A stretch of 64,000 nt of DNA from Pseudomonadota bacterium (GTDB taxonomy: Bacteria > Desulfobacterota > Desulfarculia > Desulfarculales > Desulfarculaceae). A program made the position numbers and the translations under genes. The notes beneath the pieces are model-generated. The model saw nothing but the letters and a program-made list of their open reading frames with translations. It was not told where the DNA came from and did no database searches. Within the stretch, counting starts at the first letter, position 1, and each line of letters begins with the position of its first letter. The stretch spans positions 23,481 through 87,480 of the forward strand of contig JAHIQI010000066.1 of NCBI GenBank assembly GCA_018902755.1, written 5' to 3'. Below are positions 17,583-26,325 of the stretch, piece after piece.

Positions 17583-19958
17583 CTACGAATCGCCCATCGG
17601 GAAGATGATGCGGAAGGTACACCCCATCCCCGGCCTAGTGTTCAGCTCCACCCGGCCGCCGTGCTGCTGGATGATGCCGTGGCTGATGGCCAAGCCCAAG
17701 CCGGTGCCCCGGCCCCGGGGCTTGGTGGTGAAGAAAGGCTCGAACACCTTGCGGGCCACCTCTTCGTCCATGCCCGGCCCGCTGTCGGTGAAGGAGATGG
17801 CCACCTCGCGGGTCTGGGGGTTGTGGCGGGTGGTCAGCTCCAGGCGGCCCTGGCCCTCCATGGCCTCGGCGGCGTTGATGATCAGGTTGAGGAACACCTG
17901 CTCCACCTTGGCCCGCTGGCCCCAGAGCATGGGCAACTCGGGGGCCAGATCCTTGACTAGCTCCACCCGGCGCAGGATCATGTGCCCTTCCATTAGCGAA
18001 AGCACCTCTGTGAGCACCCGATTGAGGTCCATGGGTTCTTTTTCCGGGGTGTCCTGGCGGGCGAAGTCCAACAAACCGCGCACGATGATCTTGCAGCGGT
18101 TGGTCAGCTTGATGATCTTGTCCACGGTGGTGGTCAGCTCGTTGCCCACCCCAAGGTCCTCTTGCAGCAGATGGGCGTAGGTTAGGATGCCGCCCAGGGG
18201 GTTGTTGACCTCGTGGGCGATGTCAAAGGCCAGCTTGCCGGTGGCGGCCAGGCGCTCGGAGCGGATCAGCTGCTCCTCCATGGCCTTGCGCATGGTCACG
18301 TCGCGGGTGCTGAACAGCAGGGCGGTGCTTCCCCGGTAGGGGCAGGGGGTGGCGGTCACCTCCAGGTCGAACACACCATCAGTGCGGACGCCCTGGCCCT
18401 CGAACACCGGAGCCCCGCCGCCCCGCTCCACTTGGCGCATCCATTCCAGATAGCTGCGGCGGCAGGAATCGGCCAAAAGCTCCAAAAAGTCGCTGCCCGC
18501 CTGGGTGATGTCGTGCAGGCCAAACATCTGTAAAAAGGCCTGGTTGCCGAAAATGAAGTGGTTGTAGTCGTGCAGCACGATGCCCTCGCGGTTGGCCTCC
18601 ACCAGGGTTCGGTAAAGGGCCTCGCTCTGGGCCAGCTGGCGTTGCAGCTCCTTGAGGTCGGTGGTCTCGATGATGGCTTCCACCGCCCCGGTGATCTTGC
18701 CGCTCGAGTCGCGCAGGGGCGCGGCGGTGAAAAACAACTCCTTGGGGCGGCCGCCCAGGCTTTCGAAGTAGTGCTCCGCCTCCCAGGCGTCGGGCGACAT
18801 GGCCGAGCGGCGTAGGTTTTCCCTGCCGTAGATGGTTTTCAGCTTGGCCTGGTCATCGTCAACCACCACGTCGGCCAGGGACACCCCCTTGGGCCGGTTG
18901 AACACCTGCCAGGTCTTGTCGGTGCCCAAAACGTCCGCCCGGCTCCAGCCGGTCAGCTCCTCGCAGGCCTTGTTCCAGTGGCGAACCTTGTGGGCCTTGT
19001 CCACCACGAAGATGGCCACGGGCACCAACTCCAGGATGGAGGCCACCAGGCGCCGCTCCTGCTCGATCTGCTCCTGGGCATGCTTGGCGGCGGTGATGTC
19101 CTTGATGATGCCCTCGTAGCCCAGCACAACCGAGTTTTGCTCGCGCACCGAGGCGGTGATGGCCACCTCGATGGGGGTGCCGTTCTTTTTCTTGAAGGAG
19201 ACCTCGTAGTCCTTGACGAAGCCGTCCTTTTCGATGGCCGCCTGGAAGCGCTTGCGGTCGTTGGGGTTCAGATAGGCCTTTTGGGCGCTGTCCGGGGTGG
19301 CCAACACCTCCTCCTTGGAGGAGTAGCCCAGCATCTCCACCCCGGCGGGGTTCACGTCCACCCAACGGCCGTCGCGGGAAGACAGGTAGATCATGTCGCG
19401 GGAGTTGGCGAAGATGCGGCTGTAGTCGTCCTGGCGGGCATGGACCTGGTCGCTCAGCAGCACGTTGTCCACGGTCATGGCCAGGACCCCGGCGGCGGCC
19501 TGGGCGAAGCCGGCCCCCCAAGGCGGACGCTCCCGGAAGCGCAGCAGGGCCAAACCGCTGCCCAAGACCCTGGTCAGGGGCCACAGGGCCAGCCATTGCT
19601 CCTCGGCCAGATCCATAACCAGGCGGTCGAACTGGGGCCAACCGCTCTCCAACGGGTCGCCGGGACCCACGGATACCCAGCCCACCCGGCCCAGGGGCTC
19701 GCCGGGACAGCCCGGCGGGGATTGAGCCATGGTCCGCAAACGGCGGGCTTCGGCCGGGGGAAGCCCCCAAGTGGCGTTCATTATCAGGTTTCCACCGCGC
19801 TCCCAGGCGGTGATCGCCCCTCCGGTGGCACCCAGAAGGCTGCCCGCCGTGGAGATGAGGGCGCGGCCCTGGCGGTTGGGTGGGGAGCTCCGGGCAAGGA
19901 TCGGCCGGAATTCCTCGAAAAACCTGTTAAGCTCTACCAAATTGCGGACCAAATCCAT
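17583..19958 (-). CDS. Multi-PAS sensor histidine kinase
   Basis: 791 aa cytoplasmic sensor kinase with no membrane helix. The N-terminal ~180 residues may be GAF-like but are not securely assigned. Three PAS-like domains follow (YSRIFANSRDMIYLSSRDG; ILELVPVAIFVVDKAHKVRH; YRTLVEANREGIVLHDYNH). The kinase core has the H-box FDIAHEVNNPLGG, the N-box NLIINAAEAM, DSGPGMD and GRGTGLGLAI. The HEVNNPLGG H-box is of the NtrB-like class that usually pairs with a sigma-54 activator, but no response regulator is adjacent. Signal and partner are unknown. Confidence 0.93.
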   Translation of the reverse strand: MDLVRNLVELNRFFEEFRPILARSSPPNRQGRALISTAGSLLGATGGAITAWERGGNLIMNATWGLPPAEARRLRTMAQSPPGCPGEPLGRVGWVSVGPGDPLESGWPQFDRLVMDLAEEQWLALWPLTRVLGSGLALLRFRERPPWGAGFAQAAAGVLAMTVDNVLLSDQVHARQDDYSRIFANSRDMIYLSSRDGRWVDVNPAGVEMLGYSSKEEVLATPDSAQKAYLNPNDRKRFQAAIEKDGFVKDYEVSFKKKNGTPIEVAITASVREQNSVVLGYEGIIKDITAAKHAQEQIEQERRLVASILELVPVAIFVVDKAHKVRHWNKACEELTGWSRADVLGTDKTWQVFNRPKGVSLADVVVDDDQAKLKTIYGRENLRRSAMSPDAWEAEHYFESLGGRPKELFFTAAPLRDSSGKITGAVEAIIETTDLKELQRQLAQSEALYRTLVEANREGIVLHDYNHFIFGNQAFLQMFGLHDITQAGSDFLELLADSCRRSYLEWMRQVERGGGAPVFEGQGVRTDGVFDLEVTATPCPYRGSTALLFSTRDVTMRKAMEEQLIRSERLAATGKLAFDIAHEVNNPLGGILTYAHLLQEDLGVGNELTTTVDKIIKLTNRCKIIVRGLLDFARQDTPEKEPMDLNRVLTEVLSLMEGHMILRRVELVKDLAPELPMLWGQRAKVEQVFLNLIINAAEAMEGQGRLELTTRHNPQTREVAISFTDSGPGMDEEVARKVFEPFFTTKPRGRGTGLGLAISHGIIQQHGGRVELNTRPGMGCTFRIIFPMGDS

Positions 19959-20045
19959 CTCCCAGACTGCGTAAGCCCTGGTTGAATTGTATAATTACTA
20001 GTAAAGTGCTGTAAAGCGATAAGAACAAGCTAACAAGCTCCGGAA

Positions 20046-20061
20046 TGTGTCACGTGAAACA
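20046..20061. other. parS-like site 3 (one mismatch)
   Basis: TGTGTCACGTGAAACA, 15 of 16 matches to parS, 2.8 kb from the first pair. It lies in the 452-nt divergent gap between the histidine kinase and trmFO. Apart from this site and a weak GCCC/GGGC hairpin at ~20065-20080 that gap shows nothing assignable. Confidence 0.75.
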
Positions 20062-20410
20062 AAGTGCCCTCCGAAAAGGGCTTCACGGCGCTGACGGAAG
20101 CGCGCAAGGGGCGCCCTGGTATAACTTCCGGCCGGTTTGAGTCCCGGCGCAGCCAAAAAGCCCGTGGATGTTGGGTCCGGGCGCAAAAGGGGGCGCAGTT
20201 TAACCCCCACAAGGCCCATAGGGCAACAGCCGGATTTACCGTGCTAAAAAGGCGACAAATATTGCAGTGACCCACCGGCAGGCAAACTTGGACCATAAAT
20301 TAAGGGGTGTTTGTCCCCTCTGAGGGCTGAAACTGCCAGAGTTTATACCCCAGGCAGGCGCTGGGAGCAGATTCCCAGGCCACCGGGCTTCTGAAAGGCG
20401 GGAAAAAGCG

Positions 20411-21763
20411 GTGCCCCAAGAACTTTTGGTGATCGGAGGCGGCCTGGCGGGCTGCGAGGCGGCCCTGGCCGCGGCCCGGGCGGGAGTGGCGGTGCGCCTG
20501 GTGGACATGAAGCCCCAGGAGTTTTCCCCGGCCCATCACTCGCCCCACCTGGGGGAGCTGGTGTGCTCCAACTCCCTGCGCTCGGACGTGATCACCAGCG
20601 CGGTGGGCCTGCTCAAGGCCGAAATGACCCTGTTGGGCTCGGCGGTCATGACCGCCGCCCGAGCCACGGCGGTGGGCGCGGGCAAGGCCCTGGCCGTGGA
20701 CCGCGAGGCCTTTGCCAAGCATCTGGAGGGCCAGATTGCGGCCCAGCCCCTGATCAGCCGCGAGAGCGCACGGGTGGATGCGCTGCCGGACCATGTGGCG
20801 GTTTTGGCCACCGGCCCGCTCACCGCCGGGGCCCTCGCCGAGGAACTTGCCAAGCTAACCAGCAGCATTCACTTGCATTTTTATGATGCCATCGCCCCCA
20901 TCGTGTCCCTGGAGTCGGTGGACATGGAGCGCGCCTATTGGGGAGACCGCTACGGCGAGCCGGGGCAGGGGGATTACCTCAACTGCCCCCTGAGCCGGGA
21001 AGAGTGGGGCGAGTTCTACGCCGCCCTGATCTCCGGCGACCAGGTGCCGCTCAAGGACTTCGAATCGCCCCAGTTCTTCGAGGGCTGCCTGCCCATAGAG
21101 GTCATGGCCGCACGCGGCGAAAAGACCCTGCTTTTCGGCCCCATGAAACCGGTGGGCCTGGAAGACCCGGCCACGGGCAAGCGTCCTCACGCGGTGGTGC
21201 AACTGCGCAAGGAAAACTTGGAGGGTAGCCTCCTGAATCTGGTGGGCTTCCAGACCAAGCTCACCTACCAGGCCCAAGACCTGGTTTTCCGCAAGATTCC
21301 CGCCCTGGCCGGGGCCGAGTTCGTGCGCTGGGGCTCCATCCACCGCAACACCTTTCTGGACGCGCCCCGGGTTTTGGACCCCCACCAGCGGTTGAAGGCC
21401 GCGCCACACCTGTTTGTAGCCGGACAACTCTCCGGGGTGGAAGGCTATGTCGAGTCGTCGGCCATGGGGATACTCTGTGGTGTCAACGCTGCCAACCTGT
21501 TGTGTCAACGCACCCTGATCAGCCCACCGCCCACCAGCGCCCTGGGTGGGCTGGTAACGCATCTGCAAAACACGGCCACCAAAAGCTTTCAGCCCAGCAA
21601 CATCAACTTCGGCCTGCTGCCTCCCCTGGAAGGCCGGGTGTTCAAGCGCCAGCGCGGGGCGGCCCAGGCCCGCCGGGGCCTGGCCGATTTCCTGGCCTGG
21701 ATGGAGGCCTCCGGCCTGGAGCCCGCCGGCGATATCCCCCAGCTGCCCGAGGAAGCCGGCTAA
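20411..21763 (+). CDS. trmFO: Folate-dependent tRNA (uracil54-C5)-methyltransferase TrmFO
   Basis: 450 aa flavoprotein that makes ribothymidine 54 in tRNA using methylenetetrahydrofolate. It starts at a GTG; the FAD-binding motif IGGGLAGCEAALAAA lies at residues 8-22, with family signatures LVCSNSLRSD, ALAVDREAFA and GQLSGVEGYVESSA. Normal length. TrmFO replaces the SAM-dependent TrmA in this lineage. Confidence 0.97.
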   Translation: MPQELLVIGGGLAGCEAALAAARAGVAVRLVDMKPQEFSPAHHSPHLGELVCSNSLRSDVITSAVGLLKAEMTLLGSAVMTAARATAVGAGKALAVDREAFAKHLEGQIAAQPLISRESARVDALPDHVAVLATGPLTAGALAEELAKLTSSIHLHFYDAIAPIVSLESVDMERAYWGDRYGEPGQGDYLNCPLSREEWGEFYAALISGDQVPLKDFESPQFFEGCLPIEVMAARGEKTLLFGPMKPVGLEDPATGKRPHAVVQLRKENLEGSLLNLVGFQTKLTYQAQDLVFRKIPALAGAEFVRWGSIHRNTFLDAPRVLDPHQRLKAAPHLFVAGQLSGVEGYVESSAMGILCGVNAANLLCQRTLISPPPTSALGGLVTHLQNTATKSFQPSNINFGLLPPLEGRVFKRQRGAAQARRGLADFLAWMEASGLEPAGDIPQLPEEAG

Positions 21764-21815
21764 ATTTCTAGCAAAACCCTTGTCACCCCCTCCGGGGCGC
21801 TGCTAAAAGGAAGGC

Positions 21816-22781
21816 ATGGCTTTCTGTAGCCGCAAAACCTGGCACTTATGGTTGGGGGCGGGATTTTTCGCCCTGGCCGTGGGCGGGTCCCTGGCCGGAG
21901 TGGGCTGGATACGGGTCTGGTTCTACCAGTTTGCCTGGTGGGGCTACATTTGTATGGCTGATGCATGTATCCAGCGTATCCAGGGCAACAGCCTGTTGGT
22001 GGACCGGCGTAGGGTGTTTTGGACCATGTGTCTGGTGAGCGCCGCCTTCTGGTTCGGCTGGGAGATGGTGAACCTTCGCCTGCAAAACTGGTTCTACCTC
22101 GGGGTGCCCCCCCAGATTGAGCAACGCTGGCCGGGATCCTTCATCGCCTTCGCCACGGTCCTGCCGGGAATCTTCCTCACCTACGAGCTTATCGGCCTCA
22201 CGGGGCTGTCCTGGGGGCGCGGGGTGCGGCCCATCCCCGTCACCCGGGCCTGGTATCCTTGGTTTTTGGGTGTTGGCGTAATAATGGCAATTCTTCCTAT
22301 TACTTACCCGAAGGTGTTTTTCCCTATGGTTTGGGGTTCCGTGGTGTTTCTGCTGGAGCCCATCAACCACCGCCTGGGCGCCAGGAGCCTTATGCGCTCC
22401 TGGGAGCGGGGCGATCTGTCGCCTTTCGTGCGCCTGCTGCTGGCCGGGCTGCTGTGCGGGATTTTCTGGGAATCCTGGAACTGGTTGGCCGACGCCCGCT
22501 GGACCTATAATATTCCCTATCTGAACGAGCCCAAGATTTTCGCCATGCCCCTGGCCGGGTACCTGGGGTTTCCGCCCTTCGCGGTGGAGTGCTACGTGTT
22601 CTACGCCACGGTCAGCCTCATTTGGGGCGGGCGGGGCTGGGAAGCGGATGACTACCGGGCTTCGGTGCGCCCCATGGCCCCGGCCTGGCTGCGTTGGCTC
22701 CTGGGCCTTGGCGCGGTGGCCTACGGCCTGTGGATGTGCCACATGATCGACCTCTATTTAGTAAAAGGATGGCTCTCCTGA
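21816..22781 (+). CDS. Integral membrane protein of unknown function
   Basis: 321 aa with roughly eight hydrophobic segments and many Trp and aromatic residues (WHLWLGAGFFALAVGGSLAG, FWTMCLVSAAFWFGWEMVN, LLLAGLLCGIFWESWNWLAD). The family is not recognised. AAGGAAGGC lies just before the ATG. The stop overlaps the start region of rimO, so the two are probably co-transcribed. Confidence 0.8.
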   Translation: MAFCSRKTWHLWLGAGFFALAVGGSLAGVGWIRVWFYQFAWWGYICMADACIQRIQGNSLLVDRRRVFWTMCLVSAAFWFGWEMVNLRLQNWFYLGVPPQIEQRWPGSFIAFATVLPGIFLTYELIGLTGLSWGRGVRPIPVTRAWYPWFLGVGVIMAILPITYPKVFFPMVWGSVVFLLEPINHRLGARSLMRSWERGDLSPFVRLLLAGLLCGIFWESWNWLADARWTYNIPYLNEPKIFAMPLAGYLGFPPFAVECYVFYATVSLIWGGRGWEADDYRASVRPMAPAWLRWLLGLGAVAYGLWMCHMIDLYLVKGWLS

Positions 22782-24088
22782 GCAAAACCTACTATCTGCT
22801 CAACCTGGGCTGCGCCAAGAACCTGGTGGAGGGCGAACACCTGGCCGGGCTGCTGTTGTCCGACGGCTGGTCGGCGGTGGAGCGACCCGAGGAGGCCGAG
22901 CTGCTCCTTTTGAACACCTGCGGCTTCATCCAGCCCGCGGTGGAGGAGGCCATCGAGGCCGCCCTGGAGCTGGCCGACGGCAAGACCGAGGCCCAGCGCC
23001 TGGTGGTGGCCGGATGCCTGGTGGGGCGCTACGGCAAAAAGCTGGCGACCGACCTGCCCGAGGCCGATCTCCTGCTGGCCCCCGGCGAGGCCTCCAATCT
23101 GCTCAAGCACCTGGCCGCGCCGCCAACCGGACGCTTGGCCATCAGCCCGCCGCGCTCGTTGTTCGGCGGGTCCGACCCCCGCGCGCTCAGCACCGGGCCT
23201 GGCTGGGCCTATTTACGCGTCTCCGACGGCTGCGCCCAGTCCTGCGCCTTTTGCACCATCCCCCATATCCGGGGCCCCCTGCGCTCACGCCCCCTGGACG
23301 ATGTCCTGGCCGAGGCCGCCAACCTGGCCGAGTTGGGGGTGCGCGAGCTGAACCTGGTGGCCCAGGACCTGACCTCCTACGGCCGCGACCTGGGCGGGCC
23401 GGGCCTGGCCGAACTGCTCAGCGCCCTATCTACTATAGAAGGCGTTCAGTGGCTTCGGCCTCTGTACCTGCACCCGGACCTCATCGACGACAAGCTCATC
23501 GCCGCCATCCTGGCCAACCCCAAGGCGGCCCCGTACTTCGACCTGCCCTTGCAGCACGTGGCCGACCCGGTGCTGAAGGCCATGGGCCGCAAGCGCAGCG
23601 GCTCCGAGCTGAAGGCCCTGGTCCGGGGCATCCGCCGGGCCGCGCCCCAGGCGGTGTTGCGCACCACCCTGTTGGTGGGCCACCCCGGCGAGGGCCAGGC
23701 CGAGTTCGCCGCCCTCAAGGAGTTCGTGGCCGAGATGGAGTTCGACCGCCTGGGGGTGTTCCCCTACAGCCCCGAGGCGGGCACCCGCAGCGCCCGCCTG
23801 CCCGCGCCGCCGCCCCAGGTGGCCGCCAAGAGGGCCGCCCAGATCATGGAGCTGCAACGGCGCATCAGCCGCCGCCGCCTGGCCCCCCTGGAGGGGAAAA
23901 CCCTGCCGGTGCTGGTCTTGGGCCCCCACCCGGACAGCGATCTGGTGTGGGCCGGGCGCACCCAGGCCCAGGCCCCGGAGGTGGACGGCCTGGTGATCAT
24001 CACCGAGGGCTCGGCCGCGCCGGGCAGCATCGCCCCCTGCCGCATCACCGCCACCCACGACTACGACCTGGAAGGGGTCCTGGTCTAG
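22769..24088 (+). CDS. rimO: Ribosomal protein S12 methylthiotransferase RimO
   Basis: Radical-SAM enzyme that methylthiolates an Asp of ribosomal protein S12. The N-terminal UPF0004 domain carries the three cluster cysteines (NLGCAKN, NTCGF, AGCLVG). The radical-SAM motif DGCAQSCAFCTIPHIRGPLR follows, and a C-terminal TRAM domain ends the 439-aa product. The ATG at 22769 abuts AAAAGG with no spacer, whereas an in-frame CTG at 22778 overlaps the upstream TGA and is better spaced, so the exact start is uncertain. Either way it overlaps the upstream membrane-protein gene. Confidence 0.95.
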   Translation: MALLSKTYYLLNLGCAKNLVEGEHLAGLLLSDGWSAVERPEEAELLLLNTCGFIQPAVEEAIEAALELADGKTEAQRLVVAGCLVGRYGKKLATDLPEADLLLAPGEASNLLKHLAAPPTGRLAISPPRSLFGGSDPRALSTGPGWAYLRVSDGCAQSCAFCTIPHIRGPLRSRPLDDVLAEAANLAELGVRELNLVAQDLTSYGRDLGGPGLAELLSALSTIEGVQWLRPLYLHPDLIDDKLIAAILANPKAAPYFDLPLQHVADPVLKAMGRKRSGSELKALVRGIRRAAPQAVLRTTLLVGHPGEGQAEFAALKEFVAEMEFDRLGVFPYSPEAGTRSARLPAPPPQVAAKRAAQIMELQRRISRRRLAPLEGKTLPVLVLGPHPDSDLVWAGRTQAQAPEVDGLVIITEGSAAPGSIAPCRITATHDYDLEGVLV

Positions 24089-24148
24089 GCCCCGTAATTT
24101 GCAGCCCCGCCGGTAGGGGTATTATGGAGTTAACGCGGGAAGGGGACT

Positions 24149-24433
24149 ATGGATCGCAACCCACTGCCATATGAAAACCTCGGCGGACCAGCCCTGGACA
24201 GCTTCGGCGAGCTGTTGGCCTACGTGTTCCTGGGCGGCATCGGCCTGGTGTTGCTGCTGGTGGTGGTGTGGTTGTTCATGCGCGTTATGAGCCGGCTGGG
24301 TTGGTACACCCCCACCGGGCCGGTGGAGCAGCGCATGGGCCAGCTGCTCATCCTGGCCCTGCTCACGGTGATCATGGTGGGCGGCGTGGCGGTCATTTTC
24401 TTTTGGTTTGCGCTGGATCCATCTCCCGAATAG
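24149..24433 (+). CDS. Small two-helix membrane protein, unknown function
   Basis: 94 aa with two hydrophobic helices (VFLGGIGLVLLLVVVWLFMR and LILALLTVIMVGGVAVIFFW) separated by a polar loop with WYTPTGP. A good ribosome-binding sequence (GGAAGGGG) precedes the ATG. It follows rimO by 60 nt. No family recognised. Confidence 0.75.
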   Translation: MDRNPLPYENLGGPALDSFGELLAYVFLGGIGLVLLLVVVWLFMRVMSRLGWYTPTGPVEQRMGQLLILALLTVIMVGGVAVIFFWFALDPSPE

Positions 24434-24462
24434 CCTCCTAGACCATAGTGCCGTTTACAAGC

Positions 24463-24582
24463 AGGCTTCGCCAGGAAGCGCCATGCCGCGTTGCCGGCGG
24501 CGCTCAAGCCTTGATGTGGCTAAGGCCACACCTACGGCTCTCGCTTGCCGGACGCCTTGCCTGGCCCTCCCTGGCCGTGCCG
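24463..24582 (-). repeat. Long foldback repeat (family 2), copy 3, reverse orientation
   Basis: Minus-strand copy: starts CGGCACGGCCAGGGAGGGCC and ends CTTCCTGGCGAAGCC. It lies in the 336-nt convergent gap between the small membrane protein and the gene at 24770. Confidence 0.75.
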
Positions 24583-24644
24583 GGGGGCGGCGAGTGCCGA
24601 GGCGGTCTAGAAAGAAAGACCCTCGCATTCAAGCAATAGCGTAG

Positions 24645-24671
24645 GTTGGGTAGAGCGAAGCGAAACCCAAC
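24645..24671 (-). repeat. Short hairpin repeat (family 1), copy 3
   Basis: Reverse complement of the identical 27-bp core, bounded by ATAGCGTAG and AACA. Apart from this and the neighbouring family 2 unit the gap 24434-24769 is empty. Confidence 0.9.
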
Positions 24672-24769
24672 AACACCCTGCAATCATCGCCTCTCCAGGC
24701 GACGACACCGCTTTTACCGCACAGTTAAAGGGATAAATGCAAGGCGTGTCCGGCTGGCTTCGCGGGCCT

Positions 24770-25279
24770 CTATTGATCGGGCTTGCCCAGGGACTGGATG
24801 CGCCTGCCCAGCAGGGCCAGGCGCTGGGCCAACAGCGGCTCCGGGTCCAGCACGTTCAGATGTCCCCATCGGGCCATGGCCAAGACCAGGCCCTCGGGCT
24901 CGCCCACCAGGAAGGGGAACACCCCGCGCCCGCTGGGCTCGGCCGGGGCCTGGGCCATCATCTCCCGTCGGCGGCTGGGGCTGCTCAGCCAGGGGCGCAC
25001 CTCGTCCTCGCCGTCCAAGGGAGCCAGGGCCAACAGCTCGATCACCTGCTCCTGATCCAGGCCGTCCAGGATGGCCAGGGCCACCGGCTGCTCGGGGCGG
25101 GTGACCAGGTACAGGCGCAGGCGTTTAGCCCGCTCTAGTTTCTCCAGCTCGGCAGTGAAGTGGGCCGGGGTGTAGGCCACCTCCGCCGGGCGGAACAGGC
25201 TGCGCCAGCGCCGCGCGAAATCGGCGATGGCCCCCAGCTCGGCCTGGGGGTCGAAGCTAACCTTGCTCTTTAAGCGCAT
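24770..25279 (-). CDS. Conserved hypothetical protein downstream of the TtuA-like gene
   Basis: 169 aa from the ATG at 25279, which overlaps the upstream thiolase gene by 23 nt. Acidic and helical, with no membrane segment (QAELGAIADFARRWRSLFRP; VALAILDGLDQEQVIELLAL). The family is not recognised. The overlap suggests translational coupling to, and a possible role with, the tRNA thiolase. Confidence 0.7.
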   Translation of the reverse strand: MRLKSKVSFDPQAELGAIADFARRWRSLFRPAEVAYTPAHFTAELEKLERAKRLRLYLVTRPEQPVALAILDGLDQEQVIELLALAPLDGEDEVRPWLSSPSRRREMMAQAPAEPSGRGVFPFLVGEPEGLVLAMARWGHLNVLDPEPLLAQRLALLGRRIQSLGKPDQ

Positions 25280-26222
25280 CTCGCTTGGTGCTTTCGCGCT
25301 GGCGGGTGTTTTCCAAAAACCGGCAGATGGTGCACACCTCGGCAAAGCTGGGCATGCCGCACACCGAGCAGCGCTCCTCCATCTCCGGCTTGGCGGGGGG
25401 AGCGCCCTTGTCCTCCAGGTAGCCCTGGTAGAAGTTTATGGTGGTGCCTGGCATGCGCTCTTCCAGCAGGCGCACCGCCTCGGTGTAATAGGGCAGGGTG
25501 GCTCCCTTGGAGCGGGGGCAGGTGCCCTTGGCCACGGACCAGCCCTGGGACTTGGCGTAGGACTTCAGCTCCGCCCCGCGCAGGCGGCACAGCGGCTTTA
25601 TCTTTTTGGCGAAGGCCCCCGGCGCGCCGGGCAGGGTGGGCCACTGGCTGTCCAGGTAGCGCTGGTGGCGGCGCACCAGGTTGCCCAGCAGGCGGGCGGC
25701 CTCGTCGTCCAGGTGGTGGCCGGTGGCCAAAACCTCGAAGCCCAGGTCCAGGCAGGCCTTGTTCAGGTAGTAGCGCTTGAGGGTGCCGCACACCGAGCAG
25801 AAGGAGCGCTTGTTGGCCCAGGCTATCTGCTGCACCCCGAACCCGGCCAGCTCGGCCATGTTCATTAGATGCAGCGGGGCCCCCAGGCGCTGGGCCATGG
25901 CCTGGCTGGCCGCCAGGGAGGCCTCGCCGAACTTGCCGTCGCCCAGCTCCAGGGCCAGGTGCAGCCCCTCGACCTGGTAGCCCAGATCCAAAAGCACCTG
26001 CCACAGGGCCAGGGAGTCCTTGCCGCCGCTCACCGCCACCAGGACCTTTTGCCCGGGTTCGAGCATGTCGTACTGCTTGATGGCCTTCTCGGTCTGGCGG
26101 CGCACGAAGATGCCCAGGCACTTGTCGCAGAAGCGGGCGTTGTGGCTGGGCAGGCGGTGCTGGGCCGGCTGGCGGCAGCGGGAGCATTTCATGCCGTCGA
26201 TGTTCATGCAGCGGGTCTCCAA
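25257..26222 (-). CDS. TtuA/TtcA-family tRNA 2-thiolation ATPase
   Basis: 321 aa. A zinc finger near the N-terminus (C13-x2-C16, C32-x2-C35) precedes a PP-loop SGGKDS at 65-70. Cysteines C142-x2-C145 and C235 match the three [4Fe-4S] ligands of the TtuA/TtcA family. A C-terminal second zinc finger (C285-x2-C288, C297-x2-C300) favours the TtuA-like group over TtcA. Such enzymes adenylate and sulfurate a tRNA uridine or cytidine; TtuA acts on U54. No TtuB-like sulfur carrier is adjacent, so the target base is inferred only. Confidence 0.88.
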   Translation of the reverse strand: METRCMNIDGMKCSRCRQPAQHRLPSHNARFCDKCLGIFVRRQTEKAIKQYDMLEPGQKVLVAVSGGKDSLALWQVLLDLGYQVEGLHLALELGDGKFGEASLAASQAMAQRLGAPLHLMNMAELAGFGVQQIAWANKRSFCSVCGTLKRYYLNKACLDLGFEVLATGHHLDDEAARLLGNLVRRHQRYLDSQWPTLPGAPGAFAKKIKPLCRLRGAELKSYAKSQGWSVAKGTCPRSKGATLPYYTEAVRLLEERMPGTTINFYQGYLEDKGAPPAKPEMEERCSVCGMPSFAEVCTICRFLENTRQRESTKRDALKEQG

Positions 26223-26325
26223 TCATTACCGATACTTTACATTAAGTATTATAGTAGGTTAAAAATATTCAGCCACTCTGCCAGTAAGGGTGTAGTAACT
26301 TTTGCACATGCCTTCGGGGGGAGTA

